From: Pseudomonas sp. A-RE-19 | GTDB taxonomy: Bacteria > Pseudomonadota > Gammaproteobacteria > Pseudomonadales > Pseudomonadaceae | Direction of reading: 5' to 3' | DNA length: 64,000 nucleotides | Assembly (NCBI RefSeq): GCF_019956555.1 | Contig: NZ_JAHBDQ010000044.1 | Location: forward strand, 62,001 to 126,000 | Shown: positions 1-8,151 of the stretch, one piece after another | Position numbering within the stretch: the stretch's first letter is position 1 | How the letters are laid out: each line of letters opens with the position of its first letter | Position numbers and translations under genes: made by a program | The notes under the pieces: generated by a model | What the model was told of the DNA's origin: nothing | The model's input: only the letters and a program-made list of their open reading frames with translations | Database searches by the model: none

Positions 1-34
1 ACAAACCGACAGGTTGTTGATTAGAACCAGACAT
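1..34 (-). CDS. 5' end of an unidentified gene, cut by the window edge
   Basis: An ATG at 34 on the minus strand follows a strong ribosome binding site (GGAGG, about 8 bases upstream). It opens a frame reading MSGSNQQPVGL before the window ends. It lies 40 bases downstream of the DUF1843 gene on the same strand, so the two are probably co-transcribed. DUF1843 genes often sit beside DUF1842 genes, which makes that a possible identity, but eleven residues are not enough to name it. Confidence 0.5.
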   Translation of the reverse strand, partial: MSGSNQQPVGL

Positions 35-74
35 AATTATTGCCTCCATTGCAATAGGGGAACGGAAACAGCGA

Positions 75-263
75 TCAGTGCTTTTCCAGGCGTGCGACTT
101 CCTTCGCCAAATTTTCGTAGGCGGAACTGAGTTCTTTGTTTTCAGGTGTGGATACATCGCGTTGTTTCAACAGCGTCTTCATTTGTGGCAGGTCGCCTGC
201 CTTGATCGCGCTTTGAATGGCCACCCCATAGGGGGGCATGCTATGGCGAGTTGAACTGCTCAT
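75..263 (-). CDS. DUF1843 domain small protein
   Basis: A 62-residue protein. The segment MPPYGVAIQSAIKAGDLPQM is the typical opening of the DUF1843 family, a short two-helix domain of unknown function found in Pseudomonas and related genera. The C-terminal part is Lys/Glu rich and probably helical. An in-frame ATG at 302 exists, but the one at 263 has a good ribosome binding site (GGAAGGA) at proper distance and gives the usual family length. It appears to head an operon with the truncated gene at the left edge. Function unknown. Confidence 0.8.
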   Translation of the reverse strand: MSSSTRHSMPPYGVAIQSAIKAGDLPQMKTLLKQRDVSTPENKELSSAYENLAKEVARLEKH

Positions 264-568
264 AACGATTCCTTCCGTGGTGTTTGCGGGCACTGCTCTC
301 ATCAGCAGTTTTTGCAGTTAAGCAGGCGCGGATAAATATGCAATGGACATTGGAAGAGTAATTTTTAATATTATTTTATTAATAGCGATCGGTTAGGAGT
401 TATTTGTTCAATATTAAGATTGGCGATGAAAAAAACCGGGTTCAGTTATTTCTTCATAAGCGATAAGTATCGTTATCGCCATTAATGAAGGGTTATCAAC
501 ACAGCGTTAAAACAGATGAAAACCATCCACTTTGTGTGTTCAAACCCGGTCCTGGACAGACGATAGCG
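264..568. other. AT-rich intergenic region with a stem-loop
   Basis: This gap lies between the DUF1843 gene and the 3' end of the iron alcohol dehydrogenase, both on the minus strand. About 330-480 is clearly AT-rich against its surroundings and should hold the DUF1843 promoter. A two-part stem-loop spans 452-490: outer arms CTTCAT/ATGAAG and inner arms GCGATAA/TTATCGC around GTATCG. A further inverted repeat (ACCGGGTT at 435-442 with AACCCGGT near 545) is followed, on the minus strand, by seven T. It may help terminate the dehydrogenase operon. No gene is visible. Confidence 0.5.
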
Positions 569-1729
569 CTAGAGACGACCGTGGTAAGCCGCGTCGAAAA
601 TTTCTGCCGCCCCCGTTCGTGTCAATGGCAGCGGGTTGCCGCCGGCGCAGGGATCGACAATCGCCATGTCCGCGATCAAATCGGCCTGCTTGTCATCCAC
701 CCCCAGTTCAAACAGCGTATGGGGCACGCCGATGTCTTTGCGCAGCTTGAGGACGAAGGCCAGAAAGCTGTCGAAGCCCGGGGAGGGCAGACGCAGGTAA
801 GCCGCCAGACGGGTGATGCGTTCCTCGATGGCCGGGCGGTTGAACTTGAGCACATAGGGCATGAAGGTGGCATTGGTCATGCCGTGGTGGGTGTCGTACA
901 GGGCGCCCACCGGATGCGCGAGTGCGTGCATGCCACCCAGACCTTTCTGGAAAGCGGTGGCGCCCATCGCCGCAGCCGCCAGCATTTGCGCGCGCGCGTC
1001 GAGGTCGGAGGGGGTGTGTACGGCGCGTACCAGGGCATTGGAAACCAGGCGCATGCCTTCCACCGCAATGCCTTCGGCCATGGGATGAAAACCGGGAGCG
1101 CAGTACGACTCCAGGCAATGGGCAAACGCATCCATGCCGGTGCCGGCGGTGACTTTTGCCGGCATGCCGACGGTGAGGGCGGGGTCGCTGATGACCACCC
1201 GCGGCATCATTTTCGGGTGAAAAATGATGCGTTTGGTGTGCGTGCTTTCGTCGATGATCACCGCCGCGCGGCCGACTTCGGAACCCGTGCCCGCAGTGGT
1301 TGGCACCGCGATCACCGGGGCGATATTGCCTTCGTCGGCCCGTGTCCAGTAGTCGCCGATGTCTTCGAAATCCCAAACCGGGCGCGTCTGGCCGCTCATG
1401 AACGCGATGAGCTTGCCCATATCCAGGCCGCTGCCACCGCCGAAGGCGACCACGCCATCGTGTTTGCCGGCGCGCCAGGCGTCGAGTCCTCCAGCCAGAT
1501 TGGCTTCGATCGGATTCGGTTTAAGGTCGCAAAACAGCGCAACGCCAAGGCCGGCGGCGCGCAAGGATTCCAGCGCCGCCGTGGTGATCGGGGCACGCGC
1601 CAGGCCACTGTCGGTGACCAGCAACGGTCGCTGGATCCCTTGGCTGCGGCAGACCTCGGCCAGCTCGGCGATGCGGCCGACGCCAAAGCGGATGCTCGTG
1701 GGGTAGTTCCAGTTCGCGGTCAGGCTCAT
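569..1729 (-). CDS. Iron-containing alcohol dehydrogenase
   Basis: A 386-residue group III (iron-dependent) alcohol dehydrogenase, a normal length. The N-terminal half carries the nucleotide-binding GGGSGLDMGK (about 97-106) and the PTTAGTGSEV signature (143-152). Metal ligands are visible as D200, H204, H268 and H282, with FucO-like spacing. It would oxidise a primary alcohol to an aldehyde with NAD(P)+. The start is only 3 bases from the end of the aldehyde dehydrogenase gene, so the two are translationally coupled and likely work in sequence (alcohol to aldehyde to acid) on a product of the glutamine-synthetase-like enzyme upstream. The exact substrate is not evident. Confidence 0.9.
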   Translation of the reverse strand: MSLTANWNYPTSIRFGVGRIAELAEVCRSQGIQRPLLVTDSGLARAPITTAALESLRAAGLGVALFCDLKPNPIEANLAGGLDAWRAGKHDGVVAFGGGSGLDMGKLIAFMSGQTRPVWDFEDIGDYWTRADEGNIAPVIAVPTTAGTGSEVGRAAVIIDESTHTKRIIFHPKMMPRVVISDPALTVGMPAKVTAGTGMDAFAHCLESYCAPGFHPMAEGIAVEGMRLVSNALVRAVHTPSDLDARAQMLAAAAMGATAFQKGLGGMHALAHPVGALYDTHHGMTNATFMPYVLKFNRPAIEERITRLAAYLRLPSPGFDSFLAFVLKLRKDIGVPHTLFELGVDDKQADLIADMAIVDPCAGGNPLPLTRTGAAEIFDAAYHGRL

Positions 1730-1732
1730 GGC

Positions 1733-3124
1733 TCAGATCTCGTGGCGCAGATGGAAGGATTTTGCTCGGGTCAGGTGTTCATAGCCAAGGCGCGACAGCG
1801 TTACGCCGCGCCCGCTGTGCTTCACCCCGGTCCAGGCCAGGGCCGGGTCCAGGTAATCGCAGCGGTTCATGAACACGGTGCCGGTGATGATCTCGTCGCC
1901 GATGCGTTCGGCGGCGGCGAGGTCTTGGGTCCAGATAGAAGCGCTGAGCCCGAACTCACTGTCGTTCATCAGGGCGATGGCTTCGTCGTCGCTGGCCACC
2001 GGCATGATGCCGACCACCGGGCCAAAACTTTCCTCGCACATCACCGACATTTTATGGGTGACGTCTACCAATACCTGCGGCGCGAGGTAGGCGCTGCCTG
2101 GCGCATCGGCGGGAAAGTCCTTTGGATCGATCAGCCCCCGGGCCCCTTGTGACAGCGCATCGGCGACCTGCTTGCGAACGAATTCAGCGGCGCTCGGCGT
2201 GACCAGCGGGCCGAGGGTGGTGGCTTCATCCAGCGGGTTGCCGAGTACGTATTGGCGGGTCAAGGCGGCGAAGCGCTCGACAAAGGCCGGGTAAATTTTT
2301 TCATCGACATAGATACGTTCGACGGCGCAACAGCTCTGTCCGGAGTTGAAGAAGCTGCCGTCCACCAGATTTTCCACCGCATGCTCAAGGTTGGCGTCTG
2401 CCCGGACGTAGGCCGGGTCTTTGCCGCCGAGCTCCAGACCCACGCCGAGGAAGCGGCCCATGGCGGCGGCTTCGATGGCCTTGCCGGCGTCGACCGAACC
2501 GGTGAAGTTCACTTGGTGCACGCGTTCTGAAGCGATGATCGCGGCGGTCTGCTCATGATCGAGCAGCAGGTTGTGAAACAGGCCATCGGGCAGATTGGCG
2601 CGGCGCAAAGCCTCGGTGAAACGTTCGCCCACCAGCAGCGTTTGTGACGCGTGCTTGAGGATCACGCTGTTGCCCGCCATCAGCGCCGGAATGATCGTAT
2701 TCACCGCCGTCAGGTAGGGGTAATTCCAGGGCGCGACGACCAGCACCGTACCCAGCGGCTCGCGTTTGATATAGCGCCGAAATCCGGCGACAGGCGCAGG
2801 TTCAATTGCTGCCAACACCTCAGGCGCAATGGCGATCATGTGCCGGGCACGTTCTTCGAAACCGCGCAGCTCGCCGGCACCGAAGCGCACCGGGCGGCCC
2901 ATTTGCCAGGCCAGCTCCGGCACGATCTCGGCCTTCATTGCCAGCATCGCGTCCACGGCGGCGCTGCATAACGCGGCGCGTTCGCTCAGTGGGCGATGCT
3001 TCCATTGCGCCTGGGCGGTGGCGGCAGACGCCAGGGCTTGCTCGATCTGCGCCGCATCGGCACGACGACGTTCGGCGTAGACCCGGCCATCGACCGGTGA
3101 GATGAGTTGAACGATCTCAGTCAT
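1733..3124 (-). CDS. Aldehyde dehydrogenase family protein
   Basis: A 463-residue NAD(P)+-dependent aldehyde dehydrogenase. Visible motifs are PWNYP (132-136, the active-site Asn134), the catalytic glutamate in LELGGK (E231) and the nucleophile in SGQSCC (C265 by the usual GQxC alignment). It should oxidise an aldehyde to the acid. It is the middle gene of a tight three-gene unit: 7 bases separate it from the ligase upstream and 3 from the iron alcohol dehydrogenase downstream. The context resembles pathways in which an amine is first capped with glutamate and its end is then oxidised. Substrate assignment is inference. Confidence 0.9.
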   Translation of the reverse strand: MTEIVQLISPVDGRVYAERRRADAAQIEQALASAATAQAQWKHRPLSERAALCSAAVDAMLAMKAEIVPELAWQMGRPVRFGAGELRGFEERARHMIAIAPEVLAAIEPAPVAGFRRYIKREPLGTVLVVAPWNYPYLTAVNTIIPALMAGNSVILKHASQTLLVGERFTEALRRANLPDGLFHNLLLDHEQTAAIIASERVHQVNFTGSVDAGKAIEAAAMGRFLGVGLELGGKDPAYVRADANLEHAVENLVDGSFFNSGQSCCAVERIYVDEKIYPAFVERFAALTRQYVLGNPLDEATTLGPLVTPSAAEFVRKQVADALSQGARGLIDPKDFPADAPGSAYLAPQVLVDVTHKMSVMCEESFGPVVGIMPVASDDEAIALMNDSEFGLSASIWTQDLAAAERIGDEIITGTVFMNRCDYLDPALAWTGVKHSGRGVTLSRLGYEHLTRAKSFHLRHEI

Positions 3125-3131
3125 GGTGTGC

Positions 3132-4505
3132 TCAATAGCGCTCGAAGCCGCGCTGCAGTTCCCAGTCGGTTATTCGCCGGTCGTACTCTTTCTGTTCCCA
3201 TTCGGCGGTGTGCACGTAGTGGTCGATCACTTCATCACCGAACGCCTCGCGCAACATGCTCGACGCCTTGAGGGCGGCGCAGGCATCGCGCAGGGTCTTC
3301 GACACTTCAGGCAAGTGCTCGTCGACGTAGGCATCGCCCTCGAAGGGCGGCGCCAGGCTGAGTTTCTCGTCGATACCGGCCAGGCCCGCAGCGATCAAGG
3401 CGGCGAAGGCCAGATAGGGGTTGAGGTCGGCGCCGCCGATGCGGCATTCGATGCGGATGGCCTTGCTGCCTTCGGCGCACAAACGAAAGCCTGCGGTGCG
3501 ATTGTCCCGACTCCAGACGGCCCGCGTCGGTGCAAACGTGCCGGCCTGAAAGCGTTTGTACGAATTGATGTAGGGCGCAAGAAAACAGGTGATGTCGTTG
3601 GCGTATTTGAGCTGACCGGCCACCCACGAGCGCATCAGTTTCGACATGCCGAACTCAGCCTTGGGATCGAAGAACAGCGGCTTCTTGGCATTTTTGTCCC
3701 ACAGCGAATTGTGGACATGGCTGCTGGAACCGGCGGCGTCGTAGCGCCACTTGGCCATGAACGTGATCGCCTTGCCCTGCAGTTGCGCGATCTCTTTGCA
3801 AGCGTGCTTGATGATCACGTGGTGGTCGGCCATGGTCAGGGCGTCGGCATAACGGATGTTGATCTCTTCCTGCCCCGGGCCCCATTCACCCTTGGAGTTT
3901 TCCACGGGAATGCCGGATGCCTGCAGGTGTTTGCGAATCGCCCGCAGTACCGGCTCTTCGCGGGTGGTCTGGAGGATGTTGTAATCCTCGATGTAATGGC
4001 CGGCGGTCTTGGGCTTATGGTAATTGCGCTTGTGAATGGCCTCGTAACTCTCGTCGAACAGATAGAACTCCAGCTCAGAGGCGAACATGCCGGTATAACC
4101 GCGCTCGCGCAGGCGCTCGATCTGCTTTTTCAGGATCGCGCGCGGGCTGTGCGGCAGGTCTGTTCTGTGGTGATGATCGAGCACGTCGCAGAGCACCAGC
4201 GCCGTGCACTCAAGCCAGGGCACGCGCCGCAAGGTGGCCATGTCCGGTTTGAGCACAAAGTCGCCATAACCTTTGCTCCAGCTGGCCGCGGCGTAACCCG
4301 GCACCGGTTCCATGTCGATGTCGTCGGCCAGCAGGTAATTGCAGCAGTGGGTTTCTTCGTGGCCACTGTCGATGAAGAACTCGACCTGGAATCGTTTGCC
4401 GACCAGTCGCCCCTGCATATCAACCATGCAGACCAGCACGGTATCGATTTCGCCTGCGGCTGCGGCGCGCTTGAGTGCATCAAAACTGAGTAGGGGCTCG
4501 GTCAT
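3132..4505 (-). CDS. Glutamine synthetase family gamma-glutamyl-amide ligase
   Basis: A 457-residue member of the glutamine synthetase superfamily, of the PuuA/IpuC-like kind that ligates glutamate to amines with ATP. Visible motifs include the metal/glutamate-binding SELEFYLFDE, the GSSSHVHNSLW loop, NSYKRF and the ATP/Arg region NRTAGFRL. An upstream in-frame TTG at 4577 is possible, but ATG 4505 has a ribosome binding site (AGGA about 9 bases upstream) and the natural family N-terminus. Its operon with two dehydrogenases rather than ammonium-assimilation genes argues for a catabolic role, not glutamine synthesis. The amine substrate is unknown. Confidence 0.85.
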   Translation of the reverse strand: MTEPLLSFDALKRAAAAGEIDTVLVCMVDMQGRLVGKRFQVEFFIDSGHEETHCCNYLLADDIDMEPVPGYAAASWSKGYGDFVLKPDMATLRRVPWLECTALVLCDVLDHHHRTDLPHSPRAILKKQIERLRERGYTGMFASELEFYLFDESYEAIHKRNYHKPKTAGHYIEDYNILQTTREEPVLRAIRKHLQASGIPVENSKGEWGPGQEEINIRYADALTMADHHVIIKHACKEIAQLQGKAITFMAKWRYDAAGSSSHVHNSLWDKNAKKPLFFDPKAEFGMSKLMRSWVAGQLKYANDITCFLAPYINSYKRFQAGTFAPTRAVWSRDNRTAGFRLCAEGSKAIRIECRIGGADLNPYLAFAALIAAGLAGIDEKLSLAPPFEGDAYVDEHLPEVSKTLRDACAALKASSMLREAFGDEVIDHYVHTAEWEQKEYDRRITDWELQRGFERY

Positions 4506-4663
4506 CACGTCAGTCCTGCGTGAAAAGTTTGGGCCTGTCTGAAGTAGCTGTTGCAGACGCTCTCCAGAAAAAACCAAAACCTGCAGAATCGAGCATCGTG
4601 AGCAATGAGCTGCTGGAAGCTTAGCCTACTGCTGCTGTGCGCAAGTTTTGGTCTGAGGTGAAC

Positions 4664-4686
4664 GGCCCGGGCGGTGACCCCGGGCC
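4664..4686. terminator. Possible terminator hairpin after the lactate permease gene
   Basis: Perfect 8-bp inverted repeat (GGCCCGGG and CCCGGGCC) with a 7-base loop, just past the stop of the minus-strand permease gene. There is no T-run after it, so it may act as an mRNA-stabilising or weak termination structure. Confidence 0.4.
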
Positions 4687-4709
4687 ATGGTGAATAGCCG
4701 CCGTCTCGG

Positions 4710-6467
4710 TCAATGCCCGCCCACCACCATATGGCTGAACGGCGCTACATACGCCTGCAACGTCACCAGCCCGCCGACCAGAATCGCCAGCACCACGGAG
4801 TGGAAAAACACGTAACGCAGAATTTCCCCTTCATGGCCGTACCAGCGGGTGGCGGTGGACGCGACCACGATTGACTGGGCGTCGACCATCTTGCCCATGA
4901 CCCCGCCGGAACTGTTGGCCGCGGCCATCAGCACCGGGCTCAGGCCCAGTTGCTCGGAGGTTACCCGTTGCAAGCCGCCGAACAGCACGTTGGAGGCCGT
5001 GTCCGAGCCGGTCAGGGCAACGCCGAGCCAGCCAAGCAGGGTGCCGAACATCGGGTAGAAGATGCCCGTTGCAGCGAAGGCCAGGCCCATGGTGGCGTCG
5101 AGGCCCGAGTAGCGAGTGATAAAACCCAGAGCGAGCATGGCCACAATCGTGATGAGCGAGTAGCGCACCACCCATAGCGTTCGCACATATTGGTTCAGCA
5201 GCTGTGGGATGGAATAACCCATCAGCAGTCCGCCGAGGATCGCCGCCAGCAAGATGCCGCTGCCGGTGCTGGTGAACCAGGTGAACTTGTAGATCGCGTC
5301 TTCGGTTTTAGGCACGGGTACTACGGGCGGGACCTTCTCGATCTGTTGGTGAATCGTGGTGAAGGTCAACGTCGGGGCAAAAATCGGATTCGCCTCGCGC
5401 ATCGGTTTGCCCTGAGGATCGAGCTTGGCCGAGTGGGTTTGCGGATCCATGGCGGGGCGGGTGTCGAACATGTTCTTGAAGCTTTGAGTGCCCCAGGCAA
5501 AGACGAAGACCGTGAGGATGATCCACGGCATCCACGCGCGCATCACGGCAGGCTTGGCATCGCTGGCAAAGGTCGCGCTGGGTTTCTCGTTCGGGTCTGT
5601 CTCCACCCTGGAGTTGTCGGCCCGGCCGGACAAGGCGGCGGAGGTATGCACGGTGGCTGGCTTCCAGACCTTGAGGAAAGCGGTCAGGCAGGCCATGGAA
5701 ATCAGCGCGGCGATCACGTCCACCAACATCGGCCCGTGGTAGTTGGACACGAGGAACTGCGGTATGGCGAAACTGACCCCGGCAACCAGAATCGGCGGCC
5801 AGATTTCCAGCATCTTGCGCCAGCCGGCGAAGGCCCAGATCAGCCAGAAGGGCACGATGACCGAGAAAAACGGCAATTGCCGGCCAACCATCATCGACAG
5901 CTCCATTTCATCCAGCCCGGTCACTTTGGCCAGGGTGATGACAGGCGTGCCCAGGGCGCCGAACGCCACGGGCGCGGTATTGGCGATCAATGCCAGGCCA
6001 GACGCGGCCAGGGGCGAGAAGCCCAGCCCGATCAGAATGGCCCCGGTCACCGCCACGGGGGTGCCGAAACCGGCGGCTCCTTCGAAAAAAGCACCGAAGC
6101 AGAAGGCAATCAGCAGCAACTGCAGACGTCGATCGTCGGTGATGCGCGCCAGGGAATCCTGCAGCACTTTGAACGAGCCATTCTCGGTGGTCAGCCGGTG
6201 CAGGAAAATGATGTTGAGCACGATCCAGCCGATCGGCAGCATGCCGTTGGCGGCGCCGTAGAGTGCGGCCGAGCCCGCCATGTTCGCTGGCATGCCGAAG
6301 GCGAAAATCGCGATCAGCAAGGCCGAGCCCAGGGCCAACAACGCCGCCAGATGCGCCTTGATGTGGAAAAACGCCAGGGAGACCAGCATCACCACCACCG
6401 GCACCGCTGCCACGAAGGTTGATAGCACCGGGTTACCGAAGGGGTCGTAGACTTGCTGCCAGACCAT
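4710..6467 (-). CDS. lldP: L-lactate permease (LctP family)
   Basis: A 585-residue inner-membrane transporter with a dozen or so hydrophobic segments. The stretch FCFGAFFEGAAGFGTPVAVT and the later ANSSGGVMGKMVDAQSIVVA are hallmarks of the LctP/LldP/GlcA family, which imports lactate, glycolate and related 2-hydroxy acids with protons. A central hydrophilic loop (about residues 270-400) is typical. No L-lactate dehydrogenase gene (lldD or lutABC) is adjacent, so it may serve a hydroxy-acid from elsewhere or the neighbouring dehydrogenase pathway. It is separated by 204 bases from the ligase operon and by 101 bases from the TetR gene. The ribosome binding site is AGAGGTGG. Confidence 0.9.
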   Translation of the reverse strand: MVWQQVYDPFGNPVLSTFVAAVPVVVMLVSLAFFHIKAHLAALLALGSALLIAIFAFGMPANMAGSAALYGAANGMLPIGWIVLNIIFLHRLTTENGSFKVLQDSLARITDDRRLQLLLIAFCFGAFFEGAAGFGTPVAVTGAILIGLGFSPLAASGLALIANTAPVAFGALGTPVITLAKVTGLDEMELSMMVGRQLPFFSVIVPFWLIWAFAGWRKMLEIWPPILVAGVSFAIPQFLVSNYHGPMLVDVIAALISMACLTAFLKVWKPATVHTSAALSGRADNSRVETDPNEKPSATFASDAKPAVMRAWMPWIILTVFVFAWGTQSFKNMFDTRPAMDPQTHSAKLDPQGKPMREANPIFAPTLTFTTIHQQIEKVPPVVPVPKTEDAIYKFTWFTSTGSGILLAAILGGLLMGYSIPQLLNQYVRTLWVVRYSLITIVAMLALGFITRYSGLDATMGLAFAATGIFYPMFGTLLGWLGVALTGSDTASNVLFGGLQRVTSEQLGLSPVLMAAANSSGGVMGKMVDAQSIVVASTATRWYGHEGEILRYVFFHSVVLAILVGGLVTLQAYVAPFSHMVVGGH

Positions 6468-6568
6468 GTTCCACCTCTGCTTTTTATTGTTGGTAGCGCA
6501 GGCCCCCGTGGGGGAAGGTGGTTTGTAGTATAGGTGGCATTACGCTGCTGTCCTGGCGGGGCAGCAGT

Positions 6569-7210
6569 TCAGGTTTCGAGGCTACCGCCAGTGCGTGCGC
6601 TCCTTTCGACCATCGCCACAATCGTTGCGAAAAGTTCGTCCTGTGCCTGCACTGGCGTGATTTCTTCAGTCGCGGCGGCATGGGACAGCGCCTCGGCTGC
6701 ACCGAGCATCGCCCGAAGACTCGCTGGCGCGATATCACCCGTTCCGGCGAAGGGGAGGAGGGCGTTGCGGCACTTGTCCATGAAGATCGCTTCGTACTCG
6801 CGCTTGATCTTTTCCAGCTCGGGCGAACTGGTCAATGCGGCGATTACGCCGGGTATCTCGCGGCCCTGAAGAAGGACGCAATCAACATAAGACGAGGCGA
6901 TGACCATGGCCTTGCTGGCCAGCGTCGGTTCACTGGTTTGAAGCGCGGTGTCCATGAGGGTGGTCTGACGCGCGTCGAACTCCTGATAAAGCGCCGCCAG
7001 CAGCCCGGGGCGGGTGGTGAAATGGTCGTAAACCACCGGTTTGGTAACCCCCGCCTGTTCGGCGAGCTGACCCAGGGTCAAGGCTTCCGTGCCCTCCTCT
7101 CGAACCAGCTGCCAGGCGACCTCCATCAACTGGCGCTGGCGCTCTTCCCGCGACATCCGGCGGCGCGGTGGCGGATTGGAATCCTGCTCAGGTGTTTCGG
7201 TGCTTGACAT
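6569..7210 (-). CDS. TetR/AcrR family repressor
   Basis: A 213-residue one-component regulator. The N-terminal helix-turn-helix reads LTLGQLAEQAGVTKPVVYDH (about 42-61), followed by a variable helical ligand-binding domain. It is divergent from the quinone reductase gene, and the shared 101-base gap holds a TTAC-N5-GTAA inverted repeat, so it probably represses both genes and responds to a quinone or electrophile. The ATG at 7210 lies only 3 bases from a predicted -10 box (TATATA), implying a leaderless or nearly leaderless transcript. The longer in-frame start at 7285 would place the operator inside the gene and is less likely. Confidence 0.85.
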   Translation of the reverse strand: MSSTETPEQDSNPPPRRRMSREERQRQLMEVAWQLVREEGTEALTLGQLAEQAGVTKPVVYDHFTTRPGLLAALYQEFDARQTTLMDTALQTSEPTLASKAMVIASSYVDCVLLQGREIPGVIAALTSSPELEKIKREYEAIFMDKCRNALLPFAGTGDIAPASLRAMLGAAEALSHAAATEEITPVQAQDELFATIVAMVERSARTGGSLET

Positions 7211-7213
7211 GCC

Positions 7214-7260
7214 TATATACCAAAAGTAGCTTACTGGTCGTAACTTACCAAGAGTATATA
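7214..7260. promoter_or_regulatory. Divergent overlapping promoters and TetR-type operator
   Basis: TTACTGGTCGTAA (7231-7243) has palindromic ends TTAC/GTAA around five bases, a common TetR operator shape. For the plus strand, TTACTG (7231) and TATATA (7255) lie 18 bases apart. For the minus strand, TTACGA and TATATA (7214-7219) also lie 18 bases apart. Both -35 boxes fall in the operator, so one bound dimer could block both genes. Predicted from sequence only. Confidence 0.5.
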
Positions 7261-7311
7261 AGGCTCGCTTCAAGCCCTCAATCACTCATTCCGTAGCAGG
7301 AGTTTTTCGAC

Positions 7312-7965
7312 ATGCACGCGCTCGTTGTTGTGGCTCACCATGACCCTCAGTCGCTCACCCATAGCCTCGCGAGGCATATTGCCGAAGGTGTATCCGGGGC
7401 CAATCCGGACAACTCTTTCGAAATCGCAGACCTCTGGGCGCAAGGGTTCGATCCGAGGTTCGGCGCGGGCGATCTCGCCGTCCATCACCGGGAAGCCCCA
7501 CCCCCTGCCGATGTTGCTGCCGAGCAGGCGAGGATCGATCGCGCCGATGTGCTGGTGCTGGTCTATCCGGTTTATTGGTGGTCGATGCCAGCGCTGCTCA
7601 AAGGCTGGATCGATCGGGTGTTCGCCAATGGCTGGGCGTTCGATTTCAGTGCGGATGCCAAGTTGGAGAAGAAGCTTCGCCATCTGCGGGTTCACCTTGT
7701 GGCTGTCGGTGGCGCCGATGCGGGAACCTATGCGCGCCACGGTTATGCCGACGCCATGAAGACGCAGATCGACCATGGGATCTTCGATTATTGCGGCGCC
7801 TGCGTTGTGACGTCCGTGCTGTTGCTCGAATCGGAAATTCAGGAGCCGACGGTTCATCTGGAGGCTGCGCGGGTGATCGGTCGTGATCTTTTCGGTGCAT
7901 CCGGGCGCAATGACGCGGCTCAGGATATTCACCTTTGCCGACCGGTCAGCGCCGACGCTTTTTGA
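7312..7965 (+). CDS. NAD(P)H dehydrogenase (quinone), flavodoxin fold
   Basis: A 217-residue cytoplasmic flavoprotein of the NQO1/MdaB/KefF-type family. It opens with the flavodoxin-like strand and loop MHALVVVAHHDPQSLTHSLA, and carries the FMN/FAD motif VYPVYWWSMPALLKGWIDRV (about 84-103) typical of two-electron quinone reductases. It probably reduces quinones or other electrophiles with NAD(P)H. The divergent TetR gene with a shared operator suggests induction by such compounds. The ribosome binding site is GTAGCAGGAG upstream of the ATG. Length is normal. Confidence 0.88.
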   Translation: MHALVVVAHHDPQSLTHSLARHIAEGVSGANPDNSFEIADLWAQGFDPRFGAGDLAVHHREAPPPADVAAEQARIDRADVLVLVYPVYWWSMPALLKGWIDRVFANGWAFDFSADAKLEKKLRHLRVHLVAVGGADAGTYARHGYADAMKTQIDHGIFDYCGACVVTSVLLLESEIQEPTVHLEAARVIGRDLFGASGRNDAAQDIHLCRPVSADAF

Positions 7966-7970
7966 CAGAC

Positions 7971-7995
7971 AAAAAAAAGAGCCTCAAAGCTCTTT
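7971..7995 (-). terminator. Intrinsic terminator
   Basis: On the minus strand, arms AAAGAGC and GCTCTTT enclose a 6-base loop and are followed by a run of eight T. It ends the candidate sRNA and any read-through from the P1 peptidase gene. The reverse orientation may also slow transcripts from the quinone reductase gene. Confidence 0.75.
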
Positions 7996-8110
7996 GATGG
8001 GGAGGAAGTAGAGCCCAGAGGCTCAAGATGCGCATGAAACAAGTGGTGAGCTTATTGGGGTTCAGTTCACTCACCACCTACGCAACGGCTTAAACCTCCA
8101 ACCGCTACGT
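7971..8110 (-). ncRNA. Candidate small RNA of about 140 nt
   Basis: The gap between the quinone reductase and the P1 peptidase reads on the minus strand as a stand-alone transcript. A promoter-like pair lies at 8117-8145. An internal hairpin has arms GTGGTGAG and CTCACCAC (about 8043-8073). The 3' end is a hairpin (7-bp stem AAAGAGC/GCTCTTT, 7976-7995) running into eight T at 7978-7971, a classic intrinsic terminator. The T-rich end would suit Hfq. The transcript is downstream of the peptidase gene but has its own promoter candidate. I do not recognise it as a named Pseudomonas sRNA. It could instead be a 3'UTR with terminator. Confidence 0.5.
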
Positions 8111-8116
8111 ACAATA

Positions 8117-8145
8117 ATCGTAAGAAAACGGAGGCTGGCACTCAA
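8117..8145 (-). promoter_or_regulatory. Candidate sigma-70 promoter for the small RNA
   Basis: Minus-strand TTGAGT (8145-8140) and TACGAT (8122-8117) are 17 bases apart, each matching four of six consensus positions. The predicted start is near 8110. The promoter sits just after the peptidase stop codon at 8152. Confidence 0.45.
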
Positions 8146-8151
8146 GTACCA

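Noticed and set aside
485..2152. A 555-codon open frame on the plus strand
   Set aside because: It lies antisense to the iron alcohol dehydrogenase and aldehyde dehydrogenase genes, has low-complexity His/Arg/Gly-rich composition, and resembles no family. It is a high-GC shadow frame.
3123..4493. A 456-codon frame opposite the glutamine-synthetase-like gene
   Set aside because: The minus-strand frame carries all the family motifs. The plus-strand frame is its complement shadow.
5190..6422. A 410-codon plus-strand frame opposite the lactate permease
   Set aside because: Gln/Arg/Gly-rich composition typical of antisense to membrane protein codons. The permease motifs are clear on the other strand.
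7282..7932. A 216-codon minus-strand frame opposite the quinone reductase
   Set aside because: The plus-strand gene has the flavoprotein motifs and a ribosome binding site. The antisense frame has neither.
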